The notes: generated by a model not told the origin, from the sequence alone. A stretch of 64,000 nucleotides of DNA from Gnetum montanum (GCA_015680685.1 MNCI01011140.1:1-64000); one strand, 5' to 3'. Shown: positions 35,201 through 42,857, counted from the stretch's first letter. A program made the numbers and translations.

Positions 35201-38200
35201 TCGTCATAAAAATGTGATCCAATTTAGACATCTTCCAGCAATTATCCCATCTAGTCTCTTCAAGGTATAGCGCACTGTTAGCATAGGAACCTCCACCAAC
35301 TGTCCACCTGCTTCCAACATGGCAAAGAACGTAGTCTTCAATGCATTTGAGTGGCCCCATATGTGTCCAAGCTAGTCCTAACCATTTTCCAATCACCATC
35401 CACTTCCCACTTCACAGTTAAAACCAAATTACTAATCTGTTCATAAAACATAGATCTGCCAACCTTCATTGTAGGATCATAGACGTTAAGAACACTGAAC
35501 TTGTTACCATTAAGGCTAATGTAGGATTGAGCCAAATGACAAATGTGGAATTTAAGCTATTTGGGCCAAAGCACCATCAAGCCCTTGCTTTTGCTCTCTG
35601 CCAATTGGGTTGTGTAATACCAGCCCAACTAGGTATCGCATCAAACCTCTCAAACTTTAGTTTGTTATAGCAAAACAACATCTACTCTTTCTTGCCTAAC
35701 CATATGTTGCATGTAATTGAATTTGTCAGGGTTGTTAAGCCTTGCACAGTTCCAAATTAGTAAAATCATTGAGTGGTTGTTTCCATTTGGACCTCTATTA
35801 TCCTATCCTCTTGTGGTTCTCCAACCCTGCTTGAGTTCTCTTCCTGAAGTGTTTGGAGATACTTGTCTAGTGTGTTCTACTAACTATCCACCACGTGCTC
35901 ATGCACTATCTGTGAGCAAAGCATGGTCAACAGAGGTCTCTCTAATAGTTTGCTACCTTGTGCATTTGTCATGCCAGCACCGGTGGTTGATTTGGTAGAG
36001 TGATTGGCCAAATGCTATCTTTTTTGCTTGATTGGCTCCAACTTTGTGTTTTCTTAGGCTTTGACTTGGTCTGTTTCCTTTTGTGGGTGGCATGGGGAGC
36101 ACTTCCAATGCTTGCTTTTCTTTTGGAAGGGATTTTCCCAAGGATTACGTTTCTTAACCTGCATAGCCTTCTCCATTAATGTGTGGATTACAAAGTTGTA
36201 ATTTGCCTTCTGCCCAATACGAGGGTTGCATATGGGTTGCTAGTTTCTCATGTTCCTTGAACAGGCTGCTGTTGTGTTACCTATTGAACCTCCAGTCTAT
36301 GCCAATTTCAGGTGGCGTTTAGTTCCTTTGCAAGGGTCTTTGAGGGGGCTGTCATATTCCTTGAACAAGTTGTTGTTGTGCTACCTATTGAACCTCTACC
36401 CTATGGCTATTTTGGTTTGCATTTAGTTTGTGTGCAGGGGTCGTTGAGGGGCTTGGTGCGCTTTTTAATATCCAAGCCTTGGCACCCCTTTCATGCAGTG
36501 ACTGGCCCAGTCCTATGGTTTTGCCATTGGATGAACCGGCTACCGACCAATCACCCTTCGCTTTCCTCTTTTGTTTGACACTGTTTTCCTGTTGCCTTTG
36601 TTTTGTCTTTAGGCTATTGTCTACCTTCTTGGGTATGCCACCATACAAATTTGCATTTATCAGGGTAATTTTTGAAAAAGACTGTTTGCAAGAAGATCCT
36701 ATGGAGTCCATGGACCACGATTTGTGAAAGCACATTTGCATCCATCGGTATGTGAATGCAAATATGTGTGACAATGCATGGAACACCTCTTGTACTCTGA
36801 TTGTTCATCATGAGGAACTCTCAGTACAAACTAGCAATGCCTTTCAGGGCTACTTTTCACGGAAACTTTGCTAGCATGTTTGGTAGGTGAAGCCAGACAA
36901 CTAGCCAGTGCCTTGGGTGTGGTTGAACATCCTTGACCCTTTGTGCCTGCATGAAATTGGGTTCCCATTTTTCTGTGTGCATAATTAGGCCTTTCACTTT
37001 TTATGTTGCCATTGTCCCCACTCTGTGCATGTTGTCCTCAGAGAAGTTGAAGAGAAGCGTTTCCCTGTATAGGTAAGACCTCCACTCCCATATTCGTCTA
37101 AGCAGGCTGGATCCAATCTTGCAAGTATCTCAATAGGGGTGCTCGTCCATTGAAAGTACTGATGAACACATGAAAGTTTTGCTTTTGGGTCTCGAGTGCC
37201 TTCTCTGGCCATAGTCTCCACTGTGTGGATGTTATCCTCCTTAGAGAAATTGAAGAAAAAAGCATTTCCTTTTATAGGTGAGACGTCAACTTCCATATTC
37301 AATTAAGCACGGTGGACCCAATCCTGCATGTATCTTAACAGGGGTGCTTTTCCATTGAAAGTATTGATCAACACACTATATTCAATTAAGCACGCTGGAC
37401 CCAATCTTGCATGTATCTTAAAGGGGTGCTCTTCCATTGAAAGTACTGATAAGCACACTACAAAAGTTCTACTTTTAGGTCTTGAATGCTTTCTCTAGCC
37501 ATTGTTTCCACTGTGCATGTTGTCCTCCACAGAGATATCGAAGAAAAAACATTTCCCTTTATAGGTGAGACCTCAACTCCCATATTTTGCTCAGCACGCC
37601 GGATCCAATCCTACATGTATCTCAACAGTGGTGCTCGTCCATTGAAAGTACCAGTCAACTCATTACAGAAGTTCTGCTTTTGAGTCTTGAGGGCCTTATC
37701 TAGGATCACCAGGCACAGAACATATTTGTCTGCCTCCGCCACTGCTTCTGGATGATGATGGTTTTGTTTGATGAATCTAATGTTAGACATGCCGATCTGT
37801 TGAATACTGTGGTTCATATTCTTCTACCTTAAATTAATATTTAAGCTCTGCTGTTATTACATAATGCAGTTCACATTTGCAAATATTTTCTTGAGTATTT
37901 GACTGATGTTTTTTTAGCATTCTTGGCTGCAAATCCTTGCTCCTCTTAGGCTTCCTGTAAGCATTTGTCATCAAATGATACATGTCAAATGTACTTGTGA
38001 GAGAAAGCAATATTCTGATGTGGGAATTGCCCAAGGAAATGTCATCTTAGTTATGCTTTTGCACAAATGAATGCTTGGATTGAATTGTTTAAATGTATAT
38101 TCATGAGCTAATTATAGGATGATATCAGTTGACAGATACATTTCTTAAGAACACTTACATATTTAATAATAAAAAAAATTGATGGATGCACTCTATATTT

Positions 38201-41200
38201 TATGTAAGCTGGAAGAGTGAGTTTTTGCTTTATTTTAAAAGCGGAGTTCCTGTGAGTCTAATTAATTTAGTTTTGCAAGCATAAACTAGAGCAATAGCCC
38301 ATCATCTTGTCGAAGACATTGCCTTGGGCACATACATCACTGTGGTGCCCACCATATATGCCATTAATATGGCTCTAATTCTGGAACTGCAACTTTTTAT
38401 CATGTCCTTAGAAGACCACAATGGGTCCATTGGACAGAAAGTTTTAGACAGGTACTATTCCAAAGATTTTACTTACGAAATAAGATGCCTCTGTACAGGA
38501 TTGAATTCATTTTACAAGACTCATGCTCTACCCAAAAGTCACAGCATGGCTAACTGCCTATTGTTATGGCCAATATAATGACCTTATTCATGAATAAGAA
38601 TGATATATGTAATCTTTTCCTGCACAGGATGCTGCATTTTCAAACCTGATGTGTATACCGTTTGCTGCGGTGATTACCTAAAAGTCATAAATTGTTAGTT
38701 TGTGTGCTCCAAAATGGAGAGATGAAATACATGTTGGAAGAATTGTATGTATAGATTCAACCTATATGGTTGAACTTAAAGACTGCTGCCTCAGCTCCAT
38801 GGAGAATGAAACTGACATACCTAGTTAACCAAAAAGAGTGATTAGACACAGTAGTGCACTTTTCAAATCTAGTTGTCACTGTGATTCTTGCACAGACCAA
38901 AATAAAAGTCTAACCGTGAACCAAATGTTGAGAACCATAAAGAAAGATAATAAAGTGATAAGTAGTACGCAGCAAACATCAACTGGAACCTTAGAAAGCA
39001 TTGTCATATGTGTAATGAAACCTCACAAATATATAATACGGATTCTCTCTCTCCCTGCTTGCTGGAAAACCGATTGTAGTAGTGTGTATCTGATGTTGTA
39101 TTTTATCCATGTATAACAGTTATCAATAGTTGAGGTAAGAGTAAGGGATAATTATTATTCATCTTCATCATCCTACCCATGTCCCAACAAAATGTGGTTG
39201 TGTAAAAAGTAAGGGATAATTGTTTAATAAAAAAGACAAAAAATGAATGAGCATTGCAGCATACTCCAAATGATAGATGAATGTCCCTTACTATCCAAAC
39301 TGTGTTGAAATTTTAACACCGTGGTCTGGTAGTACCATTATTCCCGTTGCTTGTCATGTATTATCAAGATGTTTGAGGCACCCATCTATACTGCAGTGTA
39401 CTTTCTTTTTAAAAACTTTGTAACATAAATAATAATATTGGTTTACATTCTGAGGATGCTAAATTCTCTAAAATGCAGCCTATTATTTTCCTCTTCAATT
39501 TAAAATAATACATTTGTGTTAGTTGAATCATTAATGCAGCCATTGCTCCCATTTATACAATTTAAGAAAATAATTTCATTTTTTGTTCATCTTGTTAAGG
39601 CAATAATTATTTTCATTTTCTGCAAAACATTGGTTATAACTTATATTTATTAGCATTCATTGGTTTACATCCCGTCTTGCTAAAAAACATGAAAACAACT
39701 ACTATATTTTCAGGAAATATAAAAAATGATCAAATACCTGAAGAGGAAATATTATCGGTAGTCGATGTTCCGAAGGGCAGAATGGGAAGAGTTATAGGAA
39801 AGAAAGGGTCATTTATTATGTCGGTCAAGCAATGTTGCAAGTAAGAATTCTTTGTGTTTTGTGTTTTATTTTCTAAATTCTTCTAGAGTGATGAGCGGTA
39901 CCTAATCTATAATTATTGTCTCATTGCAGAGCTGAGATTTTTATAGGAGGTGATAAAGGTCCTCCAGACAAGGTATGCAAATATGTTTTTTAGACACTAC
40001 TCTTTTCATGGCCAGTTTTTGGATTGGGTCATGTTCTAAAAACTGACATTAACTGAATTCAATAAACGTGTCTGTGTATATATATATTAGCATAACAGCA
40101 TCAAGCAACAGGCTTACGCAAATCAAAATTAAAGGGAACTGACTTGCTCTTTTTATCAAAATGTGTCTTTTAGAGGTCGTGGGTTGGTCATAGAAAATGT
40201 TATCCAATTCAGAGGTTGTCGACCAAAAAGATAATTCAGCAAGAAAGAGAAACATATTCAATACACAGTTAGCCAACTCACCGAAAGAAACTTAATGCAC
40301 CCAGGTCATCTTTTTTCTTGGCATTGACTTCGTAAGCTGACGTTAACGTTCCTTCTCTTCCTTTTTCCTAATTGCTGCAGCACTTATCTTAGTTTCAGCC
40401 CCCTCAAAAGCTTTTTACCTTTCTTACTTTTTCCTTTGAATTGCTTTGTGTCTTCCAAGCTGTTGTTCCTTGTAAAGTTCTAGCGCAATCTTATCTCTGA
40501 TGGTTTTGGTTTTAGCTCTGAGCGCTTAGCTTGTAACTGAATGAATTTAATAGCCAAGCTTTTATGTCATAAGGCTTATTCAAGATCAAGGTTGACGCTT
40601 TGAATCACCTCGATTTTACTGTTCACAAATGTTGCTTAACTTCTACTTATTAATAAATTTATATAATAAAATAGATTTTCTTGTAATCGAACCATCATCA
40701 GAAGTTATCAGCATAAATTTCAAGATTGTTAAACATTCCTTAAAAATCATATGTATAGGGAATTCTTAAAAATAAACACATTAAACATAGTTACCGGAAA
40801 CGGCAGGAATCAAGCAAAGAAACGTGGTGGCAAGTTTGAAATGTTTCATGTTTCGCAAGCTTGAAATTCTGAAATGTAGTGGTAAGTTCATGTTTCTGGT
40901 TAACTATGATTTTAAAGAGGATTACATTAAAAATTTAAATTAAATTTTAAATCATATATTCTGGTTAAAAAGAATAGACCACTTCGTTAAATATTTTCAC
41001 AACTATTTGTTTCTTACGTTAATTGTAAATCTAGCGTTTCCTTGATAATGTTTCCTGGTTAATCTAGTGGTTGACATAATGTGAGTTAATTCTCATTAGT
41101 TAACTCATATTGTTACCTCTTGTAAGAGAAGGACCGACTGTTGGAATTGAGTGGAAAATTTAGGGATGCGGAGACTTAGAGTTTATATGATAAAATCAAA

Positions 41201-41895
41201 GATAAATACATTGATGCAGAAACAATAATTCTTCCGTGGTGTACAGCTGCTTCAAATTTTCATGAATACATATCTTGTAATTCCTTTTCGCCTTCTTTTT
41301 ATGGCCAGAGATGATGTATCCGATGCTAAGATTGATATGCTTTGATATGGTGTGTTGTTAATAATGTTGAAATATCAACATGGATGGGTTTGTTTAGGTA
41401 GTTCGTAAATATAAACGGTTGTGATTCTACATGAACGTTTATGTTTGTCTTATCACGGAACTAGACTAGCATTAAGATAACGTTTAGTTATCATTAATAT
41501 GTCTTCACACAAAGAAAGGATGTATTTAGTTCCATATTCGGCTTATATTGAGAATTCTTCAATCCAGATTGAAATGCTTCAAAAATATTTTGTTTTGGCT
41601 AAAACATAACAGAATTTGTGATAAAGATTTTGTTTTTTCTTCTAGAAGAGACTGGGCGAAGTAAATTACCATAGAATTTGGATCATGGTGGTTTTAGCAT
41701 TATATGTTTTGCTTATGTCCAGTTGAATGACTATTACTGTGATCTGTTGTCTGTTTGACTTGTGTCTTTTCATGAGAAATATGGCTACTTCTTGATGGTT
41801 CACAGTTTCTACTTTCATTCATTCAGATATTCATCATTGGTGCTTCAAAAGAAGTGAGGAAAGCTGAAGCAATCCTTCGAGGTAAAATGCTTTGA
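8100..41895 (+). CDS. 3'-5' exonuclease domain plus KH domain protein (9 exons, 321 aa)
   Basis: Joined exons: 8100-8282, 8661-8792, 8892-8942, 9861-9957, 16199-16245, 29274-29490, 39714-39840, 39930-39972, 41827-41895. All introns are GT-AG and the phases agree. The protein belongs to the plant family that joins a DEDD-superfamily 3'-5' exonuclease (residues about 20-200) to a single KH domain (about 250-315), as in Arabidopsis At2g25910. Exo motif I is FDCEG (D45, E47), motif II lies in HDCKRDSE (98-105) and motif III in RAAADDV (186-192). The KH loop is GKKG (271-274). The family suggests nucleic-acid trimming guided by KH binding; substrate is unknown. The start ATG at 8100 has a good context (GCCATGG) and an in-frame TGA at 8067. 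Coding sequence is under 3% of the gene; three introns are swollen by transposons. Motif III lacks the usual Tyr/His of DEDDy/h enzymes. Confidence 0.9.
8661..8792 (+). CDS. Exonuclease-KH gene, exon 2 (residues 62-105)
   Basis: The acceptor is TTGCAG|CTTGC and the donor GAG|GTATGC. It encodes LAFEDAVYLVD through KVVHDCKRDSE, the core beta strands and exo motif II of the nuclease fold. Confidence 0.92.
8892..8942 (+). CDS. Exonuclease-KH gene, exon 3 (residues 106-122)
   Basis: A 51-nt exon encoding ALYFQFGIKLNNVVDTQ. The acceptor is GTACAG and the donor CAG|GTGACT. Intron 2 before it is only 99 bp. Confidence 0.92.
9370..9452 (-). mobile_element. tRNA-derived SINE (head), intron 3 of the exonuclease gene
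   Basis: On the minus strand the sequence reads TAGCTTAGTGG (A-box, 9430-9440), then GGTTCAATTCC (B-box, 9387-9397), spaced as in a tRNA-derived RNA polymerase III promoter. The start GTGTTAGCTTAGTGG and the post-B-box sequence (ACTA....CACTGA) match the plus-strand copy near 42.4 kb, so both belong to one SINE family. The body and 3' limit are not resolved. Confidence 0.65.
9861..9957 (+). CDS. Exonuclease-KH gene, exon 4 (residues 123-154)
   Basis: Encodes IAYSIIEEQGG through LLADPRYC and ends in phase 1 at TGTG|GTAATC. The LINE at 9999 inserted only about 40 bp downstream of this donor. Confidence 0.92.
9984..9998. repeat. Target-site duplication, LINE 9999-13999 (left copy)
   Basis: ATCTGTCTATCAATT, identical to 14000-14014. 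The length is typical of target-primed reverse transcription. Confidence 0.9.
10400..11560 (-). pseudogene. Extra 3' coding module of the LINE, downstream of zf-RVT
   Basis: Beyond zf-RVT, the minus strand near 11.36-11.55 kb reads DPMLPDGEFFAN, then TMFREVRIDL, LGVLVTGEEILP and FFVGLVPRM. It is followed at about 10.5-10.87 kb by a charged, Gln/Glu/Lys-rich segment (VQHREELDKLRQQH, AKMEDQLKKDIKEEMQEE) that should form a coiled coil. The same order and recognisable residues occur in the LINE at 22944-29035 (DPNLPNASFYKN, TTFRRFLL, RSFFPLEGG). I do not recognise the family and assign no function. Stops interrupt it in both copies. Confidence 0.55.
11736..13999 (-). pseudogene. LINE ORF2 remnant: reverse transcriptase and zf-RVT
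   Basis: Read on the minus strand. The segment GFRFEQTWLMKPWLRP (about 13.9 kb) is the usual linker between endonuclease and RT. RT motif A is MKAYDKV (about 12.89-12.91 kb), motif B is GLRQGDPP (about 12.73-12.75 kb), and motif C is altered to ALADNTIIFT where FADD or YADD is expected (about 12.6 kb). The thumb region follows at 12228-12542. The zf-RVT module (11736-12209) shows WKGSLPKKLKVFLWL, CPSC and HFAFECPFSRATW. Stops and frameshifts break it in several places, so it cannot give an active enzyme. Clade: L1-like plant LINE. Confidence 0.88.
14000..14014. repeat. Target-site duplication, LINE 9999-13999 (right copy)
   Basis: ATCTGTCTATCAATT, identical to 9984-9998. Host intron sequence resumes after it. 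Confidence 0.9.
14015..16198. other. Rest of intron 4, no recognisable gene
   Basis: AT-rich intron sequence. A minus-strand frame at 15063-15416 (117 aa) and short frames near 15.5-15.9 kb carry no motif I can name. The G+C is higher at about 15.05-15.9 kb than around it, which may mark an old inserted fragment. Confidence 0.5.
16199..16245 (+). CDS. Exonuclease-KH gene, exon 5 (residues 155-170)
   Basis: A 47-nt exon after acceptor CCTGCAG, encoding GVAYAEKEEVRNLMRQ and completing the glycine codon split with exon 4. The donor is CAG|GTAATA. A 6.2-kb intron precedes it and a 13.0-kb intron follows. Confidence 0.92.
16847..16936 (+). other. Possible cryptic terminal exon in intron 5
   Basis: The acceptor-like TTGCAG at 16841-16846 is followed by 29 open codons (VNVWLANGFLNSQPQ...) and TAA at 16934-16936, in the same phase (0) in which exon 5 ends. 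Splicing exon 5 to it would yield a protein lacking exo motif III and the KH domain. No homology supports it, and an open run of 29 codons can occur by chance. Confidence 0.25.
17074..17341 (+). repeat. 5' LTR of the copia element
   Basis: Starts TGGAAATCCAG and ends CTACA directly before the primer-binding site. It contains a TATAAA at about 17264-17269 that could be its promoter. The two preceding bases (TG at 17072) may belong to the LTR. Confidence 0.9.
17342..17353 (+). other. Primer-binding site of the copia element
   Basis: TGGTATCAAAGC, one base from TGGTATCAGAGC, the complement of the initiator tRNA-Met 3' end used by plant copia elements. It follows the 5' LTR without spacer. Confidence 0.85.
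17599..18700 (+). pseudogene. copia gag remnant
   Basis: From ATG 17599 the frame gives MATFTTTSDVTSAPTSN, then SHKLNG*NYLQWSHLVM and GKGKDDYLIGVATQL, typical of the N-terminal part of plant copia gag. It is broken by TAG inside the NYLQW motif and by later stops and frameshifts. A 126-bp in-frame tandem duplication lies at 18065-18316. Confidence 0.8.
18065..18316. repeat. 126-bp tandem duplication inside copia gag
   Basis: Two adjacent copies (18065-18190, 18191-18316) are nearly identical. 126 bp is 42 codons, so the duplication keeps frame. Confidence 0.92.
18793..20288 (+). pseudogene. copia protease and integrase remnant
   Basis: WIVDFGASNHMTGDF near 18.80 kb is the aspartic-protease active site (D-G/S-A-S type). 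ILLWHYKLGHPSFLYLKRL (about 19.23 kb) is the pre-integrase zinc-binding region. Integrase core traces include IQILRTNNAKEYF and DTPQQNGIAERKNRHLLE (19506-19742), then KLDPKATKCVFLGYSPNQ (about 19.97 kb). Several stops and shifts interrupt it. Confidence 0.85.
20305..20565 (+). pseudogene. copia RNase H C-terminal remnant
   Basis: LLWDNQVAISIAKN, HHERTKHVEIDVHFIKEK and TNQTVDILTKALPRTTF are the conserved end of copia RNase H. The rest of RNase H and the whole RT are absent upstream, so this is an internal deletion product. Confidence 0.88.
20612..20877 (+). repeat. 3' LTR of the copia element
   Basis: Matches 17074-17341 with about 15 substitutions and a small gap. A purine tract ending GAGGGGGAG precedes it. 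Confidence 0.9.
20948..21277 (+). other. Unassigned open frame with exon-like end
   Basis: A 109-codon frame whose central part (PFGTASYFQESLQPKGGF, SQKEARVHKYKISIQ) has protein-like composition. It ends at CAG|GTGAGT (21210/21211), a perfect splice donor. No ATG or domain is recognisable. It could be an exon fragment carried in by a transposon or chance; it does not fit the exonuclease protein. Confidence 0.25.
21640..22620 (-). mobile_element. RTE-type LINE fragment (reverse transcriptase) in intron 5
   Basis: The minus strand, in several frames, reads KAFMKMENGKAIETNGLPTE, QVDFMPRRSTTEAMFLLR, HMIFICLEKSYDRVP (motif A, LEKAYDRVP in intact copies), then MYHGATIRVHTIYGETTNF and LHQQFALSPYFFAIIMDELT (motif B). 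This order and wording is that of plant RTE-clade non-LTR elements. It is short, frameshifted, has an 81-bp internal duplication and no clear ends. Antisense to the host gene. Confidence 0.85.
21876..22037. repeat. 81-bp tandem duplication inside the RTE fragment
   Basis: Two adjacent, nearly identical units (21876-21956, 21957-22037) duplicate the RT motif B stretch. 81 bp is 27 codons, in frame. Confidence 0.92.
22929..22943. repeat. Target-site duplication of the 6.1-kb LINE (left)
   Basis: GCTTAAGGGGTTGTT; 14 of 15 bases equal 29036-29050. Confidence 0.85.
23400..24480 (-). pseudogene. Extra 3' coding module of the 6.1-kb LINE
   Basis: The minus strand shows DDPNLPNASFYKN, TTFRRFLLPSLN and RSFFPLEGG near 24.3-24.47 kb. 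About 500-700 bp further comes a charged heptad-like segment (WKEKEEELYQEIRAKILQEE, VKQRRHEEAEKEEANKAF) around 23.5-23.75 kb, likely a coiled coil. Order and motifs parallel 10400-11560 in the other LINE, including a TAG directly after the FYKN/FFAN motif. Function unknown. Confidence 0.55.
24555..27536 (-). pseudogene. LINE ORF2 remnant: endonuclease, RT, zf-RVT
   Basis: Start ATG at 27536 (minus). MKVLSWNCRGQGTPYKQN is the N-terminus of an APE-type endonuclease, followed by MLVCLQETKL. Pre-RT and RT fingers lie at 25968-26423 (MKLSSTSRLDGWPIELFKEF, YKLIRVCNTLLSVVTKILVRR). Motif A is VNIAKAYDTVDWQAL (about 25.80 kb). Motifs B and C are missing where the N at 25744 sits. Thumb-like sequence (GIPVFSWNRWATWTPL, MLASSVLLAITRYMASM) follows, and a degraded zf-RVT part (LWKGRLPKN, NCYPICNAYQEIAQHLF) lies near 24.75-24.95 kb. 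Many stops. Confidence 0.85.
25233..25743. repeat. 215-bp inverted repeat with single-N joins (probable misassembly)
   Basis: 25233-25447 reappears as its reverse complement at 25529-25743 with about one mismatch. A single N stands at 25449 and another at 25744, so 25450-25743 is exactly an N-bounded block. Re-inverting that block makes it overlap and extend the left arm, with LINE coding continuing on the minus strand. This fits a small contig placed in the wrong orientation more than a biological inverted repeat. Confidence 0.8.
27540..28930 (-). pseudogene. LINE ORF1 remnant with zinc knuckle
   Basis: On the minus strand, DRDKVLFVGGWVWGRHLGF (28392-28628) resembles the end of the DUF4283 domain of plant LINE ORF1 proteins. 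ACTKCGKSSHHS*VC (28083-28127) is a CX2CX4HX4C zinc knuckle with an internal TAG. Proline/glycine-rich low-complexity sequence lies between the knuckle and ORF2 and again near the 5' end (28.74-28.93 kb). ORF1 proteins bind the element's RNA. Not intact. Confidence 0.7.
29036..29050. repeat. Target-site duplication of the 6.1-kb LINE (right)
   Basis: GCTTAAGGGATTGTT; 14 of 15 bases equal 22929-22943. Host intron continues after it. Confidence 0.85.
29274..29490 (+). CDS. Exonuclease-KH gene, exon 6 (residues 171-242)
   Basis: The acceptor is TTTTTCAG and the donor CCAG|GTTGTT (phase 1). It encodes DQEFWARRPMTEMM, exo motif III (RAAADDVRFLL) and a cysteine-containing tail (LYCRCFCVNDN) before the proline-rich linker to the KH domain. 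Confidence 0.92.
29586..29647. repeat. 31-bp tandem duplication in intron 6
   Basis: AGGAGATTATTTGATATGTT and AGGAGACTATTTGATATGTT start adjacent 31-bp units that differ at one base. Confidence 0.85.
29817..29983 (+). other. Unassigned open stretch in intron 6
   Basis: 55 open codons after an AG (SQPLVLLEEIFIHYDKL ... DEYITQLFM, TAA). The composition is protein-like with a heptad-like KLKQNIEKLMEE. It is not part of the exonuclease family protein. It might be a remnant of a retrotransposon gag adjoining the LTR-like block that follows. Confidence 0.2.
30026..30745 (+). repeat. LTR-like block, possible solo LTR
   Basis: This block is compositionally distinct. It contains repeated AGACATCTT/AAGATGTCT words, a TATA-like CTTATAAATG (about 30.48 kb) and AATAAA (about 30.63 kb), spaced as promoter and poly(A) signal in an LTR. 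No second copy, TG...CA ends or target duplication could be fixed, so the call is tentative. Confidence 0.25.
31436..31513. repeat. 42-bp spaced duplication
   Basis: GCCATAAGCCCCACTATGAT occurs at 31436 and again at 31478, a 42-bp period. Confidence 0.85.
33400..35769 (-). pseudogene. LINE ORF2 remnant: endonuclease and RT
   Basis: ATG at 35769 (minus) opens MILLIWNCARLNN, an APE-type endonuclease start, followed by RQERVDVVLLYQTK. GDWKMVRTSLDTYG (about 35.36 kb) matches the GDFN motif region, and KMSKLDHIFMTKAM (about 35.2 kb) the SRLDR motif. RT: QASFIPSKNIIDSVIV, motif A MIKLYLAKVYDQVDW (34.32-34.37 kb) and motif B TPLQGLRKGNPLSAYLFAL (about 34.15-34.2 kb). Later parts are heavily decayed. 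Confidence 0.82.
36385..37817 (-). pseudogene. LINE ORF1 remnant with multiplied DUF4283-like domain
   Basis: The minus-strand segment with KTQKQNFC, TFNGRAPLLRYMQDW and MGVEVSPIKGN resembles the DUF4283 domain (F-x-GR-P pattern) of plant LINE ORF1. It is present three times: about 37.50-37.82, 37.20-37.50 and 37.00-37.20 kb. The middle copy carries a further partial duplication of about 80 bp. A basic, low-complexity stretch follows at 36385-36786. Confidence 0.7.
37010..37680. repeat. About 190-290 bp tandem repeat, three units
   Basis: Landmarks: CCACTCTGTGCATGTTGTCC (37018), CCACTGTGTGGATGTTATCC (37217) and CCACTGTGCATGTTGTCCTC (37508), each followed by an AGAAAAAA/CATTTCC block, a GGA(T/C)CCAATC block and TCCATTGAAAGTA. 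Unit 2 is lengthened by a local duplication at about 37.29-37.46 kb. Confidence 0.85.
37831..39713. other. End of intron 6, no recognisable gene
   Basis: AT-rich intron. Frames at 38324-38578 and 38838-39116 carry no known motif and no conserved splice context. Confidence 0.5.
39714..39840 (+). CDS. Exonuclease-KH gene, exon 7 (KH domain, first half)
   Basis: Encodes the acidic linker (PEEEILSVVDVP) and KH motif GRMGRVIGKKGSF with the GxxG loop. It ends in phase 2 at TTGCAA|GTAAGA, after a 10.2-kb intron. Confidence 0.92.
39930..39972 (+). CDS. Exonuclease-KH gene, exon 8 (KH domain, middle)
   Basis: A 43-nt exon encoding AEIFIGGDKGPPDK, between acceptor TTGCAG and donor AAG|GTATGC. The preceding intron is 89 bp. 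Confidence 0.92.
41827..41895 (+). CDS. Exonuclease-KH gene, exon 9 (KH domain, end; stop)
   Basis: The acceptor is TTCATTCAG. It encodes IFIIGASKEVRKAEAILRG plus KML and TGA at 41893-41895, closing the last KH strand and helix as expected for the family. Confidence 0.9.
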   Translation: MFIIGASKEVRKAEAILRGKML

Positions 41896-42334
41896 TGTTC
41901 GTCACCAATGTATTATGGAAGTTCGAGTCAAACAATTCAGTATACTGCAGTTTATTGATGGTTGTCGATGTACAGCTCACCATACATTCGAAACTGCTTG
42001 TATATACATGAGCTTGTATATACATGTTTCCATTCAATTGAAATTGTTGCTGATCGGTTCATCTGGGTCCTTTGAAACTGTACAGGCCCATCTGATGAAA
42101 TAATTACCCTAAAAATTGTTGCAGTTGATGGAAAACATCGATGAATGATATCATTAATGAAAAACAAACCAGTGCTTTTATGTTTTCTTTGAGATTAGAG
42201 AATTTTTGACTAGCATATCTCAGGCATTAAAAAGAATTCAAACAAAGGTTGAGTTTGTTTGTAAGAATAACTTTTTGAAGAGTGTTTGCATTTTGTTAAT
42301 AGTCATTGCAACCTAGTCTTATTTAAGGCTAGCA

Positions 42335-42460
42335 ATGAGGTGTTAGCTTAGTGGTACAGGTCTTGGACTAGACAATGAGGTGTTAGCCTAGTGGTAGGGG
42401 TCTTGGCTTAGTAACCCTGGGTCACAGGTTCAATTCTACTAAGTAACACTGAGTTATGAA
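42335..42460 (+). mobile_element. tRNA-derived SINE with duplicated head
   Basis: A-box TAGCCTAGTGG (42384-42394) and B-box GGTTCAATTCT (42428-42438) are spaced as in a pol III internal promoter. A second head, GAGGTGTTAGCTTAGTGGTA, begins about 40 bp earlier (42338), so the 5' part is tandemly duplicated. It matches the minus-strand SINE near 9.4 kb before and after the B-box. Confidence 0.7.
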
Positions 42461-42857
42461 CTTCTATAAATTTTGGGGTTTACCTATATTTCACTTATTT
42501 CAGGTTTCAACACCCCCTTATTTAAAGCAAGCATTTATTCTGTTAAATATATTGATATTCAAACCATGTTTACTTTCAGATTTTGCTGGTATAATCAGCC
42601 ATGTTTGTACGGTGCATTACAATTCTTTCTCATCTTTGTTATTATTAAGATCATGGTTCTCTGAGATAGCAGGGTTGATGTTTTCAACTATTGTGATTCC
42701 GTCGAACAAGTTATCAAATGAGCTATGCCATGATTGATAAAACATGAGCTATGCCATCATTGATAAAACAAACATTAGATGTATTATCCAGTTTTCAGTT
42801 TTTTATAAAATGTTTGCAGAAGCACAGCGAGGCTCCAGTGGATTCACAGTTGATTAT

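Larger units (their letters stand above)
31400..37830 (-). mobile_element. Third LINE in intron 6 of the exonuclease gene
   Basis: From its 5' side on the minus strand: a multiplied ORF1 domain (37.0-37.82 kb), ORF1 linker (36.4-36.8 kb), ORF2 endonuclease starting at 35769, RT (about 33.4-34.9 kb) and a 3' region without recognised domains down to about 31.4 kb. Ends are approximate; I found no target duplication. All frames are broken. It is antisense to the host gene, like the other LINEs, but too diverged from them to be a recent relative. Confidence 0.8.

Noticed and set aside
37010-37680. CRISPR-like array
   Set aside because: Units are about 200-290 bp, contiguous, without unique spacers, and coding in a LINE; the window is a plant genome.
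42335-42460. Functional tRNA gene
   Set aside because: A- and B-boxes are present but no cloverleaf or acceptor stem could be formed, the head is duplicated and a diverged copy exists elsewhere: a SINE, not a tRNA gene.
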